Source: Roseivivax lentus (GTDB lineage Bacteria; Pseudomonadota; Alphaproteobacteria; Rhodobacterales; Rhodobacteraceae). Taken from it: a stretch of DNA of 64,000 nucleotides. The notes under the pieces are model-generated. The model was given only the letters and a program-made list of their open reading frames with translations, ran no database searches and was not told the DNA's origin. Within the stretch, counting starts at the first letter, position 1; each line of letters starts with the position of its first letter. Positions 37,543 to 48,927 of this stretch are shown one piece after another. The position numbers and the translations under genes were made by a program. The stretch covers positions 1 to 64,000 of the forward strand of contig NZ_FTOQ01000003.1 of assembly GCF_900156805.1 (NCBI RefSeq). The letters are read 5' to 3'.

Positions 37543-37603
37543 ATCGCCCGGGCGCGGCCTTGCTCAGGATGGCCCCGCATCAGGCTATCTGGAGGGCCCG
37601 CAA

Positions 37604-38846
37604 ATGACCGACGCCGAGGACGATGTCGCCCAAACCCTCGGGATTTCCGGGACCGGTGCGCGCCGTCGGCGGTGGCGCATCGGTCTTGCGGCACTCGCGG
37701 TGATCCTGCTGGGGGGCCTCGGCGCCTTCGTCCTGACGCGCGGCGGTCCGGAGGTGGATTACCTGACTGCGCCGGTCGCGCGCGGGGATTTCGACGTGAT
37801 CGTGTCGGCCACCGGGACGGTCGAGCCCACCAACCTCGTTGAGATCTCGAGCGAGCTTTCCGGCACGCTCGACAAAGTGCATGTGGATTACAACGACACC
37901 GTCGAGGTGGGCTCGGTGCTCGCGACGCTCGACACCACCAAGCTCGAGGCGCAGCTTGCGGTCAGCCGGGCGTCGCTCGATGCCGCGATCGCCCGGGTGG
38001 CGATGGCGCAGGCGACCCTGACCGAGGCGCGCGACGCCTTCGAGACCGCGCAGAGCCTTGAGGCGCGCGGCGTGACCTCGCACCAGACCTTCGTACGCGA
38101 GCAGGCGCGCTTCATCCGCGCGCAGAGCGAACTGCAATCGGCCCAGGCCGAGGTCGCGCTCGCCGAGGCCAATCTCGATCTGTACCAGGCGGAATACGAC
38201 AAGGCCTGCATCTGTTCGCCGGTCGCGGGCACCGTGCTGAACCGGGCCGCCGATCCGGGCCAGATCGTGGCCTCGGCGCTCTCGGCGCCGATCCTCTTCA
38301 CGGTCGCCGAGGACCTGCGCCAGATGGAGCTGCGCGTCGATGTGGACGAGGCCGATATCGGGCGTGTGCAGGTCGGTCAGCAGGCGGTCTTCACCGTCGA
38401 TGCCTATGACGACCGTCGCTTTCCCGCCGAGATCGTGACAATCCGCTTCGCGCCCGAAACGGTGGACGGCGTGGTCACCTACAAGGCGGTGCTGACCATC
38501 GACAACGCCGATCTCGCGCTGCGCCCGGGCATGACCGCGACCGCCGACATCATCGTGGCCGAGGTGCGCGACGCGCTGACCGTGCCCGATGCCGCCCTGC
38601 GCTATGCCCCGCCCGACGCGGAGGCCGACGCGGCCCAATCGAAGAACCGCAGCGGGCTTCTGGGCATGCTGATCCCCGAGGCCGAGGATGGGCGGACGGG
38701 GCGTGCGGATGGCCGCACGGTCTGGGTGCTGGACGCGGACGGCCCCCGCGAAGTGCCGGTGACGCCGGGCCTGAGCGACGGACGGGTCACGCAGATCCTC
38801 GATGGCGCACTCTCGGCGGGGGACCGTGTGATCACGGATCGGCTCG

Positions 38847-38854
<8 letters not shown>
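37604..38854 (+). CDS. Periplasmic adaptor of a MacAB-type efflux system (HlyD family)
   Basis: 416 residues. One N-terminal anchor helix (IGLAALAVILLGGLGAFVL), then a biotinyl-lipoyl-like half motif (GTVEPTNLVEISSELSGTLDKVHVDYNDTVEVGSVLATLD), a coiled-coil hairpin (about residues 110-190) and the second lipoyl half with CICSPVAGTVLNRAADPGQIV. Beta-barrel sequence follows. It would link the MacB-like permease to an outer-membrane channel. GGAGG eight bases upstream fixes the ATG at 37604. The stop overlaps the ATPase gene by 8 bases. Confidence 0.88.
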
Positions 38855-39569
<715 letters not shown>

Positions 39570-39570
39570 G

Positions 39571-40774
<1,204 letters not shown>

Positions 40775-40782
<8 letters not shown>

Positions 40783-41482
40783 CAGGCTTCGGTACCGGCA
40801 TCCGCTGCGGTGTCTTTGGGTCGCGCTGCTGCTGATGCTGCTGCCGCTGCTGGCCTCGGCTGCATCCGCCGCCGAGGCAGGCGCGTTCCAGCGGCTGCTC
40901 GACCGGCACGGGATCGACTACCAGGTGCCCGCGACCGGCAAGGCGATCCTCGTCAACATCCCCGCCTATGAGCTTGTCGCCTTCGAGGACGGCGCGCCGA
41001 TCCTGCGCAGCCGCGTGATCGTCGGCACGCCCTGGACCCGGACGCCCCTGCGCGAGACCGAGACCAGCGTCGTGCGTTTCCGCCCCACCTGGCGGCCGAC
41101 GCCGTCGATGGTGGCCAGCGGCGAATGCGCCGATTACGTGCGCCCGCCGGGCGAGGACAATCCGCTGGGCCTCGCGGCGGTGCGGCTGGAGCCGGGCTTC
41201 CTGGTCTATCTGCACGACACCAACCGGCGCGACCTCTTCGCGCAGGACGACCGCGCGCTGTCGCATGGCTGCGTGCGGGTGCAGGACTGGGACCGGCTGA
41301 TCGCGTGGCTGCTGGACATGCCTCTGGCGGAGGTGCATCGCCACGCGAGCACCGGCGGAACCCATGATGTCGCCGTGCCGGGCGTGCCCGTCAGCCTGAA
41401 CTACCTGCGCCGCTTTCCGGACGCCGAGGGGCGCATCCTCTGTCACCCGGATATCTACGGAAAGGATCCTGCGGGCTGCTGA
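40775..41482 (+). CDS. L,D-transpeptidase (YkuD domain), exported
   Basis: 235 residues. Signal peptide CLWVALLLMLLPLLASAASAAEA. The YkuD active site is ALSHGCVRVQDWDRLIAWLLDMP with catalytic Cys and the preceding His; an upstream VYLHDTN supplies the conserved His. It should form 3-3 cross-links or attach proteins to peptidoglycan in the periplasm. Co-transcription with the MacAB-like pump (overlapping start) suggests a joint cell-envelope function under low oxygen. Confidence 0.88.
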
Positions 41483-41581
41483 CGAAGGATGCGGGCCAGG
41501 GGCCGAGGTCGGGCGGTGCGCGCCGGGCAGGGTCGGTGCGAGACGGCGCCGATCTGAGACCGTGACGGCAGCACCGCGCGA

Positions 41582-42022
41582 TCAGGATTTCGGTTTGCCG
41601 CGCGTCTTGCGCACGTAAAGCTCCATCCGATGATGCACGATCTCGTAGCCCATGGAGGCCGCGAGCGCGTCCTGCAGGGCCTCGATTTCCTCGGACTGGA
41701 ACTCGACCACCTCGCCGCTGTCGACGTCGATCATGTGGTCGTGATGGTCGAGATCGGCATGTTCGAACCGGGCGGTGTCGCCCTCGAATTGCAGCCGCTG
41801 GATGACTCCGTGTTCCTCTAGCGCCGACAGCGTGCGGTAGACCGTCGACAGCGAGATGCCGGGCACCGCATCCGCCGCGCGGCGATGCAGCTCCACCGCG
41901 TCGGGATGGTCCTCGGACTGGGCGATGATATCGACCAGTGCGGCGCGCTGGCGGGTGATCCGGATGCCCGAATCCCGCAGCGCCTGGGTGAATTTTTCGG
42001 CCAATGCATCGCTGTCGCTCAT
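41582..42022 (-). CDS. mur: Fur-family metalloregulator, probably Mur (Mn-responsive)
   Basis: 146 residues. Winged helix with ITRQRAALVDIIAQSEDHPDAVELHRRA and the recognition region ISLSTVYRTLSALEEHGVIQRL, then the metal site FEHADLDHHDHMIDVDSGEVVEF. No C-terminal CxxC pairs for structural zinc are present, as usual for alphaproteobacterial Fur/Mur. Divergent placement from sitABCD and the shared palindromic box point to manganese-dependent repression. The ATG at 42022 has a poor ribosome site, but upstream in-frame codons are worse. Confidence 0.85.
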   Translation of the reverse strand: MSDSDALAEKFTQALRDSGIRITRQRAALVDIIAQSEDHPDAVELHRRAADAVPGISLSTVYRTLSALEEHGVIQRLQFEGDTARFEHADLDHHDHMIDVDSGEVVEFQSEEIEALQDALAASMGYEIVHHRMELYVRKTRGKPKS

Positions 42023-42064
42023 AGGGTCTGAATGCACAAAGCGGCGGCAGGCATCAAGGGCTTT

Positions 42065-42083
42065 GTTGCGAATCGTTCGCAAC
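42065..42083. promoter_or_regulatory. Fur/Mur box between mur and sitA
   Basis: GTTGCGAATCGTTCGCAAC is a perfect 19-bp palindrome (8-bp arms, 3-base centre) in the divergent region. A weaker copy, TTGCAAATCATTCCTAA, starts at 42095. Both resemble alphaproteobacterial Fur/Mur operators of the TTGCnAAT...TTnGCAA kind. Confidence 0.8.
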
Positions 42084-42174
42084 TGACTTGACAGTTGCAA
42101 ATCATTCCTAAATGCATAACGCAGACACCCGGCGCGGGATGGACCGCGCCGTCCAACAGACAGAGGAGACCCGC

Positions 42175-43086
42175 ATGTTCCGCCGACCGACGCTTCCGGC
42201 CGTTTTCGTGACCGCGCTTGCCGCCAGCTGGGGCGCAGGCCCCGCCCTGGCCGAAGACAGGATGAAGGTCGTCACCACCTTCACGGTGCTGGCGGACATG
42301 GCCGCGAACGTGGCGGGGGATGCGGCCGACGTGGTGTCGGTCACCAAGCCCGGCGCGGAAATCCACGGCTACGAGCCCACGCCGCAGGACATCGTGCGCG
42401 CGCTCGATGCCGATCTGGTGCTGTGGAACGGTCTCAATCTCGAGCTGTGGTTCGAACAATTCCTGTCGAACCTGCGCGACGTGCCGTCGGTCACCCTGTC
42501 GGACGGGATCGATCCGATCTCCATCTCCAGCGGCTCCTACGAGGGGATGCCCAACCCGCATGCCTGGATGGGGCTCGACAACGCGCTGATCTATATCGAC
42601 AACATCGCCGCGGCCTTCGCCGAGCAGGATCCCGACAACTCCGAGACCTATGCCGCCAATGCGGATGCCTACAAGGTCCAGTTGCGCGCGGCGATCGAGC
42701 CCCTGCGCGCGCGGATCGAAACCATTCCCGAAGACCAGCGTTGGCTTGTCACATGCGAGGGCGCGTTCAGCTACCTCGCGCGGGATTTCGGCATGAAGGA
42801 ACTCTATCTCTGGCCCATGAACGCCGACCAGGTCGGCACGCCGCAACAGGTGCGCGCGGTGATCGATGGGGTGCGCGAGAACGATATTCCCGTGGTCTTC
42901 TGCGAAAGCACCGTCAGCACCGCGCCGGCCGAACAGGTGGCGCGGGAGACCGGCGCGGCATTCGGCGGCGTCCTCTATGTCGACAGCCTGAGCGTCCCGG
43001 ACGGTCCGGTGCCGACCTATCTCGACCTGTTGCGCGTCACCGCGACCACTGTGGCCGACGGGCTTACGCAGGCCGCCACGAATTGA
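42175..43086 (+). CDS. sitA: Manganese/iron ABC transporter substrate-binding protein SitA
   Basis: 303 residues. Signal peptide FVTALAASWGAGPALA then mature EDRMKVVTTFTVLADMAANVAGD, the cluster A-I (ZnuA/SitA) opening. Metal ligands are expected at EIHGYEPTPQD (His), NPHAWMGL (His), VVFCESTVS (Glu) and LYVDSLS (Asp), the His-His-Glu-Asp set of Mn/Fe binders; there is no His-rich loop, so zinc is less likely. GAGGAGA precedes the ATG at 42175. Confidence 0.92.
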   Translation: MFRRPTLPAVFVTALAASWGAGPALAEDRMKVVTTFTVLADMAANVAGDAADVVSVTKPGAEIHGYEPTPQDIVRALDADLVLWNGLNLELWFEQFLSNLRDVPSVTLSDGIDPISISSGSYEGMPNPHAWMGLDNALIYIDNIAAAFAEQDPDNSETYAANADAYKVQLRAAIEPLRARIETIPEDQRWLVTCEGAFSYLARDFGMKELYLWPMNADQVGTPQQVRAVIDGVRENDIPVVFCESTVSTAPAEQVARETGAAFGGVLYVDSLSVPDGPVPTYLDLLRVTATTVADGLTQAATN

Positions 43087-43133
43087 AACGTCGTTGAAAT
43101 GAACCCGGAAGGACATGAGGCATCGAACGCGCC

Positions 43134-43976
43134 ATGAAACATGAAACGCCCGATATCGACGCGGCAAGCATCGCGCTTCGCGTGCCGGAGCGTGACACCG
43201 GGCCGCGCGACACGACCCAGGGCGCGGCGGGGATTTCCGTGCGCGACGTGACCGTGACCTACCGCAACGGGCACACGGCGCTTTGGGATGCCACCTTTGA
43301 CGTGCCGCGCGGCTCGATCACGGCGATCCTCGGGGTCAACGGCGCGGGCAAGTCCACGCTCTTCAAGGCGCTGATGGGCTTCGTGCCCGTGGCGCGCGGC
43401 GAGATCGCGCTGATGGGGCACCCGGTGGGCGATGCGCTGAAACGCAACCTCGTGGCCTACGTGCCGCAGGCCGAGGAGGTCGATTGGGACTTCCCGATCC
43501 TTGTCGAGGACGTGGTGATGATGGGCCGCTACGGCCATATGGGCTTTTTCCGCCGGGCGCGTGCGGCCGACCGCGCGGCGGTCGATGACGCGCTCGACCG
43601 GGTGGGCATGACCGAGTTCCGCCACCGCCAGATCGGCGAGCTGTCGGGCGGGCAGCGCAAGCGCGTCTTCCTCGCCCGGGCACTGGCACAGGAAGGGCGG
43701 GTGATCCTGCTCGACGAGCCCTTCACCGGGGTCGACGTGAAGACCGAGGAACGGATCATCGCGCTCTTGCGCGAATTGCGCGACGAGGGCCGGGTGATGC
43801 TGGTCTCCACGCACAATCTCGGCACGGTGCCGGAGTTCTGCGACCGCACCGTCCTCATCAAGGGCACGGTGCTCAATGCCGGGCCGACCGAGACGACCTT
43901 CACACGGCCCAAGCTCGAAGAGGCCTTCGGCGGCGTCCTGCGGCAGGTCACGCTGGGGCTCGGGGCCACCGAGTGA
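43134..43976 (+). CDS. sitB: Manganese/iron ABC transporter ATP-binding protein SitB
   Basis: 280 residues. An about 35-residue N-terminal extension, then [24 protein letters not shown], Walker [10 protein letters not shown], the Q-loop [13 protein letters not shown] typical of metal importers, signature [15 protein letters not shown] and Walker [13 protein letters not shown]. It begins 48 bases after sitA and overlaps sitC by 4 bases. Confidence 0.92.
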   Translation: MKHETPDIDAASIALRVPERDTGPRDTTQGAAGISVRDVTVTYRNGHTALWDATFDVPRGSITAILGVNGAGKSTLFKALMGFVPVARGEIALMGHPVGDALKRNLVAYVPQAEEVDWDFPILVEDVVMMGRYGHMGFFRRARAADRAAVDDALDRVGMTEFRHRQIGELSGGQRKRVFLARALAQEGRVILLDEPFTGVDVKTEERIIALLRELRDEGRVMLVSTHNLGTVPEFCDRTVLIKGTVLNAGPTETTFTRPKLEEAFGGVLRQVTLGLGATE

Positions 43977-44839
43977 TCCAGATGCTGCTGGAGCCCTTCA
44001 CCTATGGCTACATGACCAACGCGATCTGGGTCTCGGCCCTGGTCGGCGGGGTCTGCGCCTTCCTGTCGGCCTACCTGATGCTGAAGGGCTGGTCGCTCAT
44101 CGGCGACGCGCTGTCCCATTCGGTCGTGCCGGGCGTCGCGGGCGCCTACATGCTGGGACTGCCCTTCGCGCTGGGCGCGTTCATCTCGGGCGGGCTCGCG
44201 GCGGGGGCGATGCTGTTCCTCTCCGAGCGGTCCGGGCTGAAGCCCGATGTCATCATCGGCATGATCTTCACCTCGTTCTTCGGGCTCGGGCTGTTCATGG
44301 TCTCGGTGAGCCCGGTTTCCGTTTCGGTGCAGACCATCACCATGGGCAATATCCTCGCGATCACGCCCGAGGACACGCTGCAGCTTGCCATCATCGGCGT
44401 CGTGTCGCTGGCGATCCTGACGCTGAAATGGCGGGACCTGATGGTGACCTTCTTCGACGAGACCCATGCCCGCGCCATCGGCCTGCGCCCCGATCTGCTG
44501 AAGGGGCTGTTCTTCGTGCTGCTGTCGGCGAGCGTCGTGGCCGCGATGCAGACCGTGGGCGCGTTTCTGGTCATCGCCATGGTTGTGACGCCCGGGGCCA
44601 CGGCCTACCTGCTTTGCGACCGGTTCGAGCGGCTGATCGTGACCTCGGTGGCGATCGGTGCGGGCACCAGCTTCGTCGGTGCTTACCTGAGCTATTTCCT
44701 CGACGGGGCGACGGGCGGCGTGATCGTCACGCTGCAGACGCTGATCTTCCTCGCCGCCTTCGTCTTCGCCCCGAAATACGGGCGGCTCGCCTCGCGCCGC
44801 CGGGCGGCCGAGGGCCTCTCGCGGGAGGGCACCGCATGA
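43973..44839 (+). CDS. sitC: Manganese/iron ABC transporter permease SitC
   Basis: 288 residues with eight or nine helices of the ABC-3 family. [30 protein letters not shown] is the conserved N-terminal stretch (family wording: [11 protein letters not shown]). The ending [14 protein letters not shown] is basic and cytoplasmic. It starts inside the sitB stop and ends inside the sitD start, so four-gene translational coupling is complete. Confidence 0.92.
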   Translation: MIQMLLEPFTYGYMTNAIWVSALVGGVCAFLSAYLMLKGWSLIGDALSHSVVPGVAGAYMLGLPFALGAFISGGLAAGAMLFLSERSGLKPDVIIGMIFTSFFGLGLFMVSVSPVSVSVQTITMGNILAITPEDTLQLAIIGVVSLAILTLKWRDLMVTFFDETHARAIGLRPDLLKGLFFVLLSASVVAAMQTVGAFLVIAMVVTPGATAYLLCDRFERLIVTSVAIGAGTSFVGAYLSYFLDGATGGVIVTLQTLIFLAAFVFAPKYGRLASRRRAAEGLSREGTA

Positions 44840-45699
44840 GCGCCGAAGCCCTTCTCCTGCCGTTCCAACTGCCCTTCATGCAGAACGCCTTCCTGATCTG
44901 CCTCGTAGTGTCGGTGCCCACGGCGCTTTTGTCGTGCTTTCTCGTGACCAAGGGCTGGGCGCTGATGGGCGACGCGGTTTCCCACGCGGTGCTGCCGGGG
45001 ATCGTGCTGGCCTATGTCGCGGGCATTCCGCTGCTGATCGGGGCCTTCGCGGCGGGGATGACCTGCGCGGTGGCGACCGGATACCTTGCGGGCAACAGCC
45101 GGGTGAAGCAGGACACGGTGATGGGCGTCGTCTTCTCCGGCATGTTCGGGATCGGCATCGTCATGTATGTCTCCATCGAGACCAACGCGCATCTCGATCA
45201 CATCCTCTTCGGCAACATGCTGGGAATCGAAGCGGACGAGCTTTGGACCGCGCTCGCCATCGCGGTCGTCGTCGCGGGCGGGCTGCTGCTGCGCTGGCGC
45301 GATCTCATGCTGCATGCCTTCGATCCGGCCCAGGCCCATGCGGCGGGTCTGCCGGTGGCTTGGCTGCATTACGGATTGCTGGCGGCGATTTCGCTGACCA
45401 TCGTGGCGACGCTCTCGGCGGCGGGGCTGATCCTGTCGATCGGGCTTCTGATCGCGCCCGGGGCCATTGCCTTTCTCACCGTGCGGACGTTCCGCGCGAT
45501 GCTCTGGGTGTCGGTCGCGGTCTGCATGGGGGCGATGAGCCTCGGGACCTATCTGAGCTTCTTTCTCGACAGCGCGCCTGCGCCGACCATCGTGCTGATC
45601 CTCTCGGCGCTTTTCGTGATGGCCTTTCTGCGTCGCCAGGTGACGACCCGCCGCGCCAGCCTGCGCGCGCGCGAGGCCGTGGCGGATTTGCCCGGCTGA
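44836..45699 (+). CDS. sitD: Manganese/iron ABC transporter permease SitD
   Basis: 287 residues, a second ABC-3 family permease parallel to SitC: LVTKGWALMGDAVSHAVLPGIVLAYVAG, FSGMFGIGIVMYVSIETNAHLDHILFGNMLGI and LSAAGLILSIGLLIAPGAIAFL. SitC and SitD are expected to form the membrane heterodimer. It is the last gene of the operon. Confidence 0.92.
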   Translation: MSAEALLLPFQLPFMQNAFLICLVVSVPTALLSCFLVTKGWALMGDAVSHAVLPGIVLAYVAGIPLLIGAFAAGMTCAVATGYLAGNSRVKQDTVMGVVFSGMFGIGIVMYVSIETNAHLDHILFGNMLGIEADELWTALAIAVVVAGGLLLRWRDLMLHAFDPAQAHAAGLPVAWLHYGLLAAISLTIVATLSAAGLILSIGLLIAPGAIAFLTVRTFRAMLWVSVAVCMGAMSLGTYLSFFLDSAPAPTIVLILSALFVMAFLRRQVTTRRASLRAREAVADLPG

Positions 45700-46003
45700 A
45701 CGCCTTTGCCCGCGCGCCGCTTGACTTTGCACGGGCAAGACGCCATGTGTCCCCCATCGCCGCGCTGCCGCGTGAGCTAGCCGCGCCCTTCCGTCATGAC
45801 CGACGACCAGTGCGCACCCGGCGATACGACATCTCCAGTTCCCCATCACGCAGGGTTCCTGATGCGACGGCCAGAGCCGCGGGAAACGCCCGTGTCTTGT
45901 GAGGCCGCGCTTGACCCCACGTGCGCCGCAACCCTGCGGTCATGACCATGCACGGTCTGCCCCGGGAACCGGGATTCGGGCCTTGCGGCTTAAAGGATAT
46001 CCT
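45700..46003. other. Gene-free stretch before the DEAD-box helicase
   Basis: About 300 bases with no supported gene. Its right end holds a perfect 14-bp palindrome AAAGGATATCCTTT at 45992-46005, which contains the helicase ribosome site (AAAGGA) and the first bases of its TTG start. CCCGGGAACCGGG just upstream (about 45961) can form another hairpin. A long leader with an occluded ribosome site would fit cold- or structure-dependent translation of an RNA helicase. Confidence 0.45.
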
Positions 46004-47293
46004 TTGTTCGATTTCGACATGCTCGGCCTCGCGCCGGCCCTCAACACCGCCCTTCAAAACAACAAACTGACGGAACCGACGCCGATCCAGAACAAGGCCA
46101 TTCCGCTGGCGCTGGAAGGCCATGACATTCTGGGTCTCGCCCAGACCGGCACCGGCAAGACGCTGGCCTTCGGCCTGCCGCTGATCGACCACCTGCTGGC
46201 CGAGCCCGGCAAGCCCGAGCCGAAGCAGGCCAAGGCGCTGATCCTCGCGCCCACGCGCGAGCTGGTGAACCAGATCGCCGACAGCCTGCGCAGCCTCTCG
46301 CGCGAGACCCGCATCAAGGTCGCGACCGTGGTCGGCGGCCAGTCGATCAACCGCCAGATCTCCACCCTGTCGCGTGGCACCGACATCCTGGTCGCCACGC
46401 CCGGACGGCTGATCGACCTGATGGACCGCCGCGCGGTCGATCTCTCCTCGGTGCGCCATCTGGTCCTCGACGAGGCGGACCAGATGCTCGACATGGGCTT
46501 CATCCACGCGCTGCGGAAGATCGCGCCGAAGCTCGGCACGCCGCGCCAGACCATGCTGTTCTCGGCCACCATGCCGAAGCATATGGAGGAGCTTGCGGGC
46601 GCCTACCTGACCAACCCGCGCCGCGTGCAGGTCGCCCCTCCGGGCAAGGCCGCCGACAAGGTCACCCAATCGGTGCAATTCGTCGAGAAGGGCGCGAAGC
46701 CCGGACGCCTGCGGGACATCCTGTCGAATGACCGCGATGCCCTGACGCTCGTCTTCGCGCGCACCAAGCACGGCGCCGAGAAGCTGATGAAAGGCCTTGT
46801 GGCCGACGGCTTCAACGCCGCCTCGATCCACGGCAACAAGAGCCAGGGCCAACGCGACCGCGCCATCAAGGCGTTCCGCGACGGCACGATCAACATCCTC
46901 GTGGCGACCGACGTGGCCGCCCGCGGGATCGACATTCCGGGCGTGGCCTATGTCATCAACTACGAATTGCCGGACGTGCCGGACAATTACGTGCACCGGA
47001 TCGGACGGACCGCGCGGGCGGGCCGCGAGGGCGAGGCGATCGCCTTCTGCTCGGCCGAAGAGGTGGAACTGCTCGAGCAGATCGAGAAGGTCATGAAGAC
47101 CGAGATCCCCGTGGGTCACGGCACGCGGCCTGCGGCCATCCCGGGCGCCAAGCCCGGCGGTCGGCGCGGTGGCGGCGGCAATCGCGGCGGCGGCGGTGGC
47201 CGGGGTCGCGGCGGCAATATGCATGGCGCGGCCAAGGCGGCACCGGGCGGCGCACCGAAGAAGCATCGTCCGCGCCGGCGCAAGGCGGCATAA
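46004..47293 (+). CDS. DEAD-box RNA helicase (RhlE-like)
   Basis: 429 residues from a TTG at 46004 with AAAGGA seven bases upstream; an ATG five codons later is the alternative. Motifs in order: Q motif EPTPIQNKAIPLALEG, motif I AQTGTGKT, Ia APTRELVNQ, II VLDEADQMLD, III SATMP, IV LVFARTKHGAEK, V VATDVAARGIDIPG and VI HRIGRTARAGREG. The C-terminal tail is a Gly/Arg-rich basic extension (GGRRGGGGNRGGGGGRGRGG) ending in KKHRPRRRKAA, typical for RhlE-type RNA chaperones that help ribosome assembly or RNA decay in the cold. A terminator follows. Confidence 0.92.
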   Translation: MFDFDMLGLAPALNTALQNNKLTEPTPIQNKAIPLALEGHDILGLAQTGTGKTLAFGLPLIDHLLAEPGKPEPKQAKALILAPTRELVNQIADSLRSLSRETRIKVATVVGGQSINRQISTLSRGTDILVATPGRLIDLMDRRAVDLSSVRHLVLDEADQMLDMGFIHALRKIAPKLGTPRQTMLFSATMPKHMEELAGAYLTNPRRVQVAPPGKAADKVTQSVQFVEKGAKPGRLRDILSNDRDALTLVFARTKHGAEKLMKGLVADGFNAASIHGNKSQGQRDRAIKAFRDGTINILVATDVAARGIDIPGVAYVINYELPDVPDNYVHRIGRTARAGREGEAIAFCSAEEVELLEQIEKVMKTEIPVGHGTRPAAIPGAKPGGRRGGGGNRGGGGGRGRGGNMHGAAKAAPGGAPKKHRPRRRKAA

Positions 47294-47301
47294 GGATCGC
47301 G

Positions 47302-47332
47302 AAGAGGCCTCGAACCAAGTTCGGGGCCTTTT
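47302..47332 (+). terminator. Terminator after the DEAD-box helicase
   Basis: GGCC-T-CGAAC and GTTCG-G-GGCC pair around a short loop and are followed by TTTT, 9 bases after the stop codon. Confidence 0.75.
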
Positions 47333-47388
47333 CATTTGCAGTCTGACCTTAGGGACGTTGCGCGATCTGCCATGCGCCGAATGGTGTT

Positions 47389-47586
47389 GCGCCTGCCCGC
47401 GGGATGGCGCTGCAACCGTCGAACGGGCGCGCTTCATGCCAGCCGTATCCGCCTGCAGACCGAACGTCGCGCTTGCGTTGGCAAAGCGCCAGCCCGTCGC
47501 GCCGAAGGCGTACCGCCGCCACGAGATGCGCACCTTTGGTGCGCCGGAGCGGGCAGGCGCTGGGCGCGGCGGCTGCAAGCGGCCTT
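47389..47586 (-). repeat. Copy 1 of a structured intergenic repeat (inverted orientation)
   Basis: Core from 47389 to 47560 is bounded by the 12-bp inverted repeat GCGCCTGCCCGC / GCGGGCAGGCGC. Inside on the same strand are GGGATGGCGCT (47401-47411) and AGCGCCAGCCC (47485-47495), which pair with one mismatch. GCGCAC-CTTT-GGTGCGC forms a further hairpin at about 47528-47545. The family extends to about 47586. It is the reverse complement of the two copies at 54.7 and 55.0 kb. It lies between the helicase terminator and the LexA-controlled repair operon. Confidence 0.8.
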
Positions 47587-47676
47587 GATCCCGCGCCCGG
47601 GCATATCGACCATACGACGCTGCGGCCACCCAGCGACCGCCTGCCGCAGCCTTTCCGCTTGCCGGTCCCCGTGCGC

Positions 47677-47691
47677 GAACATACCATGAAC
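47677..47691 (+). promoter_or_regulatory. LexA (SOS) box of the radical-SAM/UdgX operon
   Basis: GAAC-ATACCAT-GAAC is a GAAC-N7-GAAC direct repeat, the complement of the alphaproteobacterial LexA consensus GTTC-N7-GTTC. It overlaps a possible -10 (TACCAT, 47682-47687), 17 bases from TTGCCG (47659-47664). The predicted start point is about 47694, right at the ATG at 47695. LexA would block the promoter until DNA damage. Confidence 0.8.
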
Positions 47692-47694
47692 AAC

Positions 47695-48927
47695 ATGGCA
47701 AAGCGCTCTCTCTCCGAAAAGCTCGCGATTCTGTCGGACGCGGCGAAATACGATGCCTCCTGCGCTTCCTCGGGCGGGGAGCGGCGGGATTCGCGCGACG
47801 GCAAGGGCCTCGGGTCCTCGGGCGGGGCGGGCATCTGCCACGCCTATGCGCCGGACGGGCGTTGCATCAGCCTGCTGAAGATCCTGATGACCAACTTCTG
47901 CATCTACGACTGCGCCTATTGCATCAACCGCGCCTCCTCGCGCGTCGAACGCGCGCGCTTCTCGGTCGAGGAAGTCGTGCATCTCACCATCGAATTCTAC
48001 CGCCGCAACTACATCGAGGGGCTGTTCCTGTCCTCCGGCATCATCCGCTCGCCCGATGACACCATGGCCGACATGGTCCGCATCGCCCGCAAGCTGCGCG
48101 AGGAGGAGGGCTTTCGCGGCTATATCCACCTCAAGACGATCCCCTCCGCCAGCCAGGAGTTGATCGACGAGGCGGGCAAATGGGCCGACCGGCTGTCGAT
48201 CAATATCGAGTTGCCGACCGAACAGAGCCTGAAGTCGCTCGCCCCCGAGAAGGACGCCCGCAACATCAAGCAATCCATGGCCGATGTGCGCTTGAAGCGC
48301 GAGGAAAGCCGGGCAGGCAAGAGCTGGCGTGGCAAGCGACCCGCGCGCTTCGCCCCGGCGGGCCAGTCGACGCAGGTGATCGTCGGGGCCGATCTGGCCG
48401 ATGACCGCACCATCCTGACGCAAAGTTCGGACCTTTATGCCAGCTACGGGCTGTCCCGCATCTATTATTCCGCCTTCTCGCCCATCCCGGACCCCGCGAA
48501 GGCGCTGCCGATCAAGCCCGCGCCGCTGATGCGCGAACATCGCCTGTATCAGGCCGATTGGCTGCTGCGGTTTTATGACTTCCGGGTCGAGGAGATCGGG
48601 GGCGCGTCGGGCATGCTCGATCTCGACCTCGATCCCAAGACCGCCTGGGCGGTGGCGCATCGCGAGCATTTCCCCGTCGATATCAACCGCGCCCCGCGCG
48701 AGGCGCTGCTGCGCGTGCCGGGCTTCGGCACCAAAACGGTCAACCGGCTGCTGGCGGCGCGGCGGCGGGGGCTCGTGCGCTACGAGCATTTGGCCGCCAT
48801 GGGGGCCATCGTGAAGCGCGCCAAGGCCTTCATCATCGCCCCCGGCTGGGCCCCGCGCGGGCTTCTGGAGGAAGAGCACCTGCGCGCGCGATTCGCCGCA
48901 CCCGCCGAGCAACTTTCGCTCTTCTGA
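47695..48927 (+). CDS. Putative DNA modification/repair radical SAM protein
   Basis: 410 residues. The 4Fe-4S motif is FCIYDCAYCINR (CxxxCxxC, Cys69, 73 and 76). The N-terminus AILSDAAKYDASCASSGGERR is distinctive of the family that is nearly always found next to a UdgX-type protein. A C-terminal helix-hairpin-helix (DINRAPREALLRVPGFGTKTVNRLLAARRRG) suggests DNA binding. It probably processes a DNA lesion together with the downstream UdgX fusion, but the chemistry is unknown. Start: ATG 47695 is preferred over ATG 47686, because the latter lies inside the LexA box and neither has a ribosome site; a leaderless mRNA is likely. TGATG overlap with the next gene. Confidence 0.88.
   Translation: MAKRSLSEKLAILSDAAKYDASCASSGGERRDSRDGKGLGSSGGAGICHAYAPDGRCISLLKILMTNFCIYDCAYCINRASSRVERARFSVEEVVHLTIEFYRRNYIEGLFLSSGIIRSPDDTMADMVRIARKLREEEGFRGYIHLKTIPSASQELIDEAGKWADRLSINIELPTEQSLKSLAPEKDARNIKQSMADVRLKREESRAGKSWRGKRPARFAPAGQSTQVIVGADLADDRTILTQSSDLYASYGLSRIYYSAFSPIPDPAKALPIKPAPLMREHRLYQADWLLRFYDFRVEEIGGASGMLDLDLDPKTAWAVAHREHFPVDINRAPREALLRVPGFGTKTVNRLLAARRRGLVRYEHLAAMGAIVKRAKAFIIAPGWAPRGLLEEEHLRARFAAPAEQLSLF

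Noticed and set aside
47686-47694. The ATG at 47686 as start of the radical-SAM gene
   Set aside because: It is inside the GAAC-N7-GAAC box; the ATG at 47695 fits the promoter geometry better.
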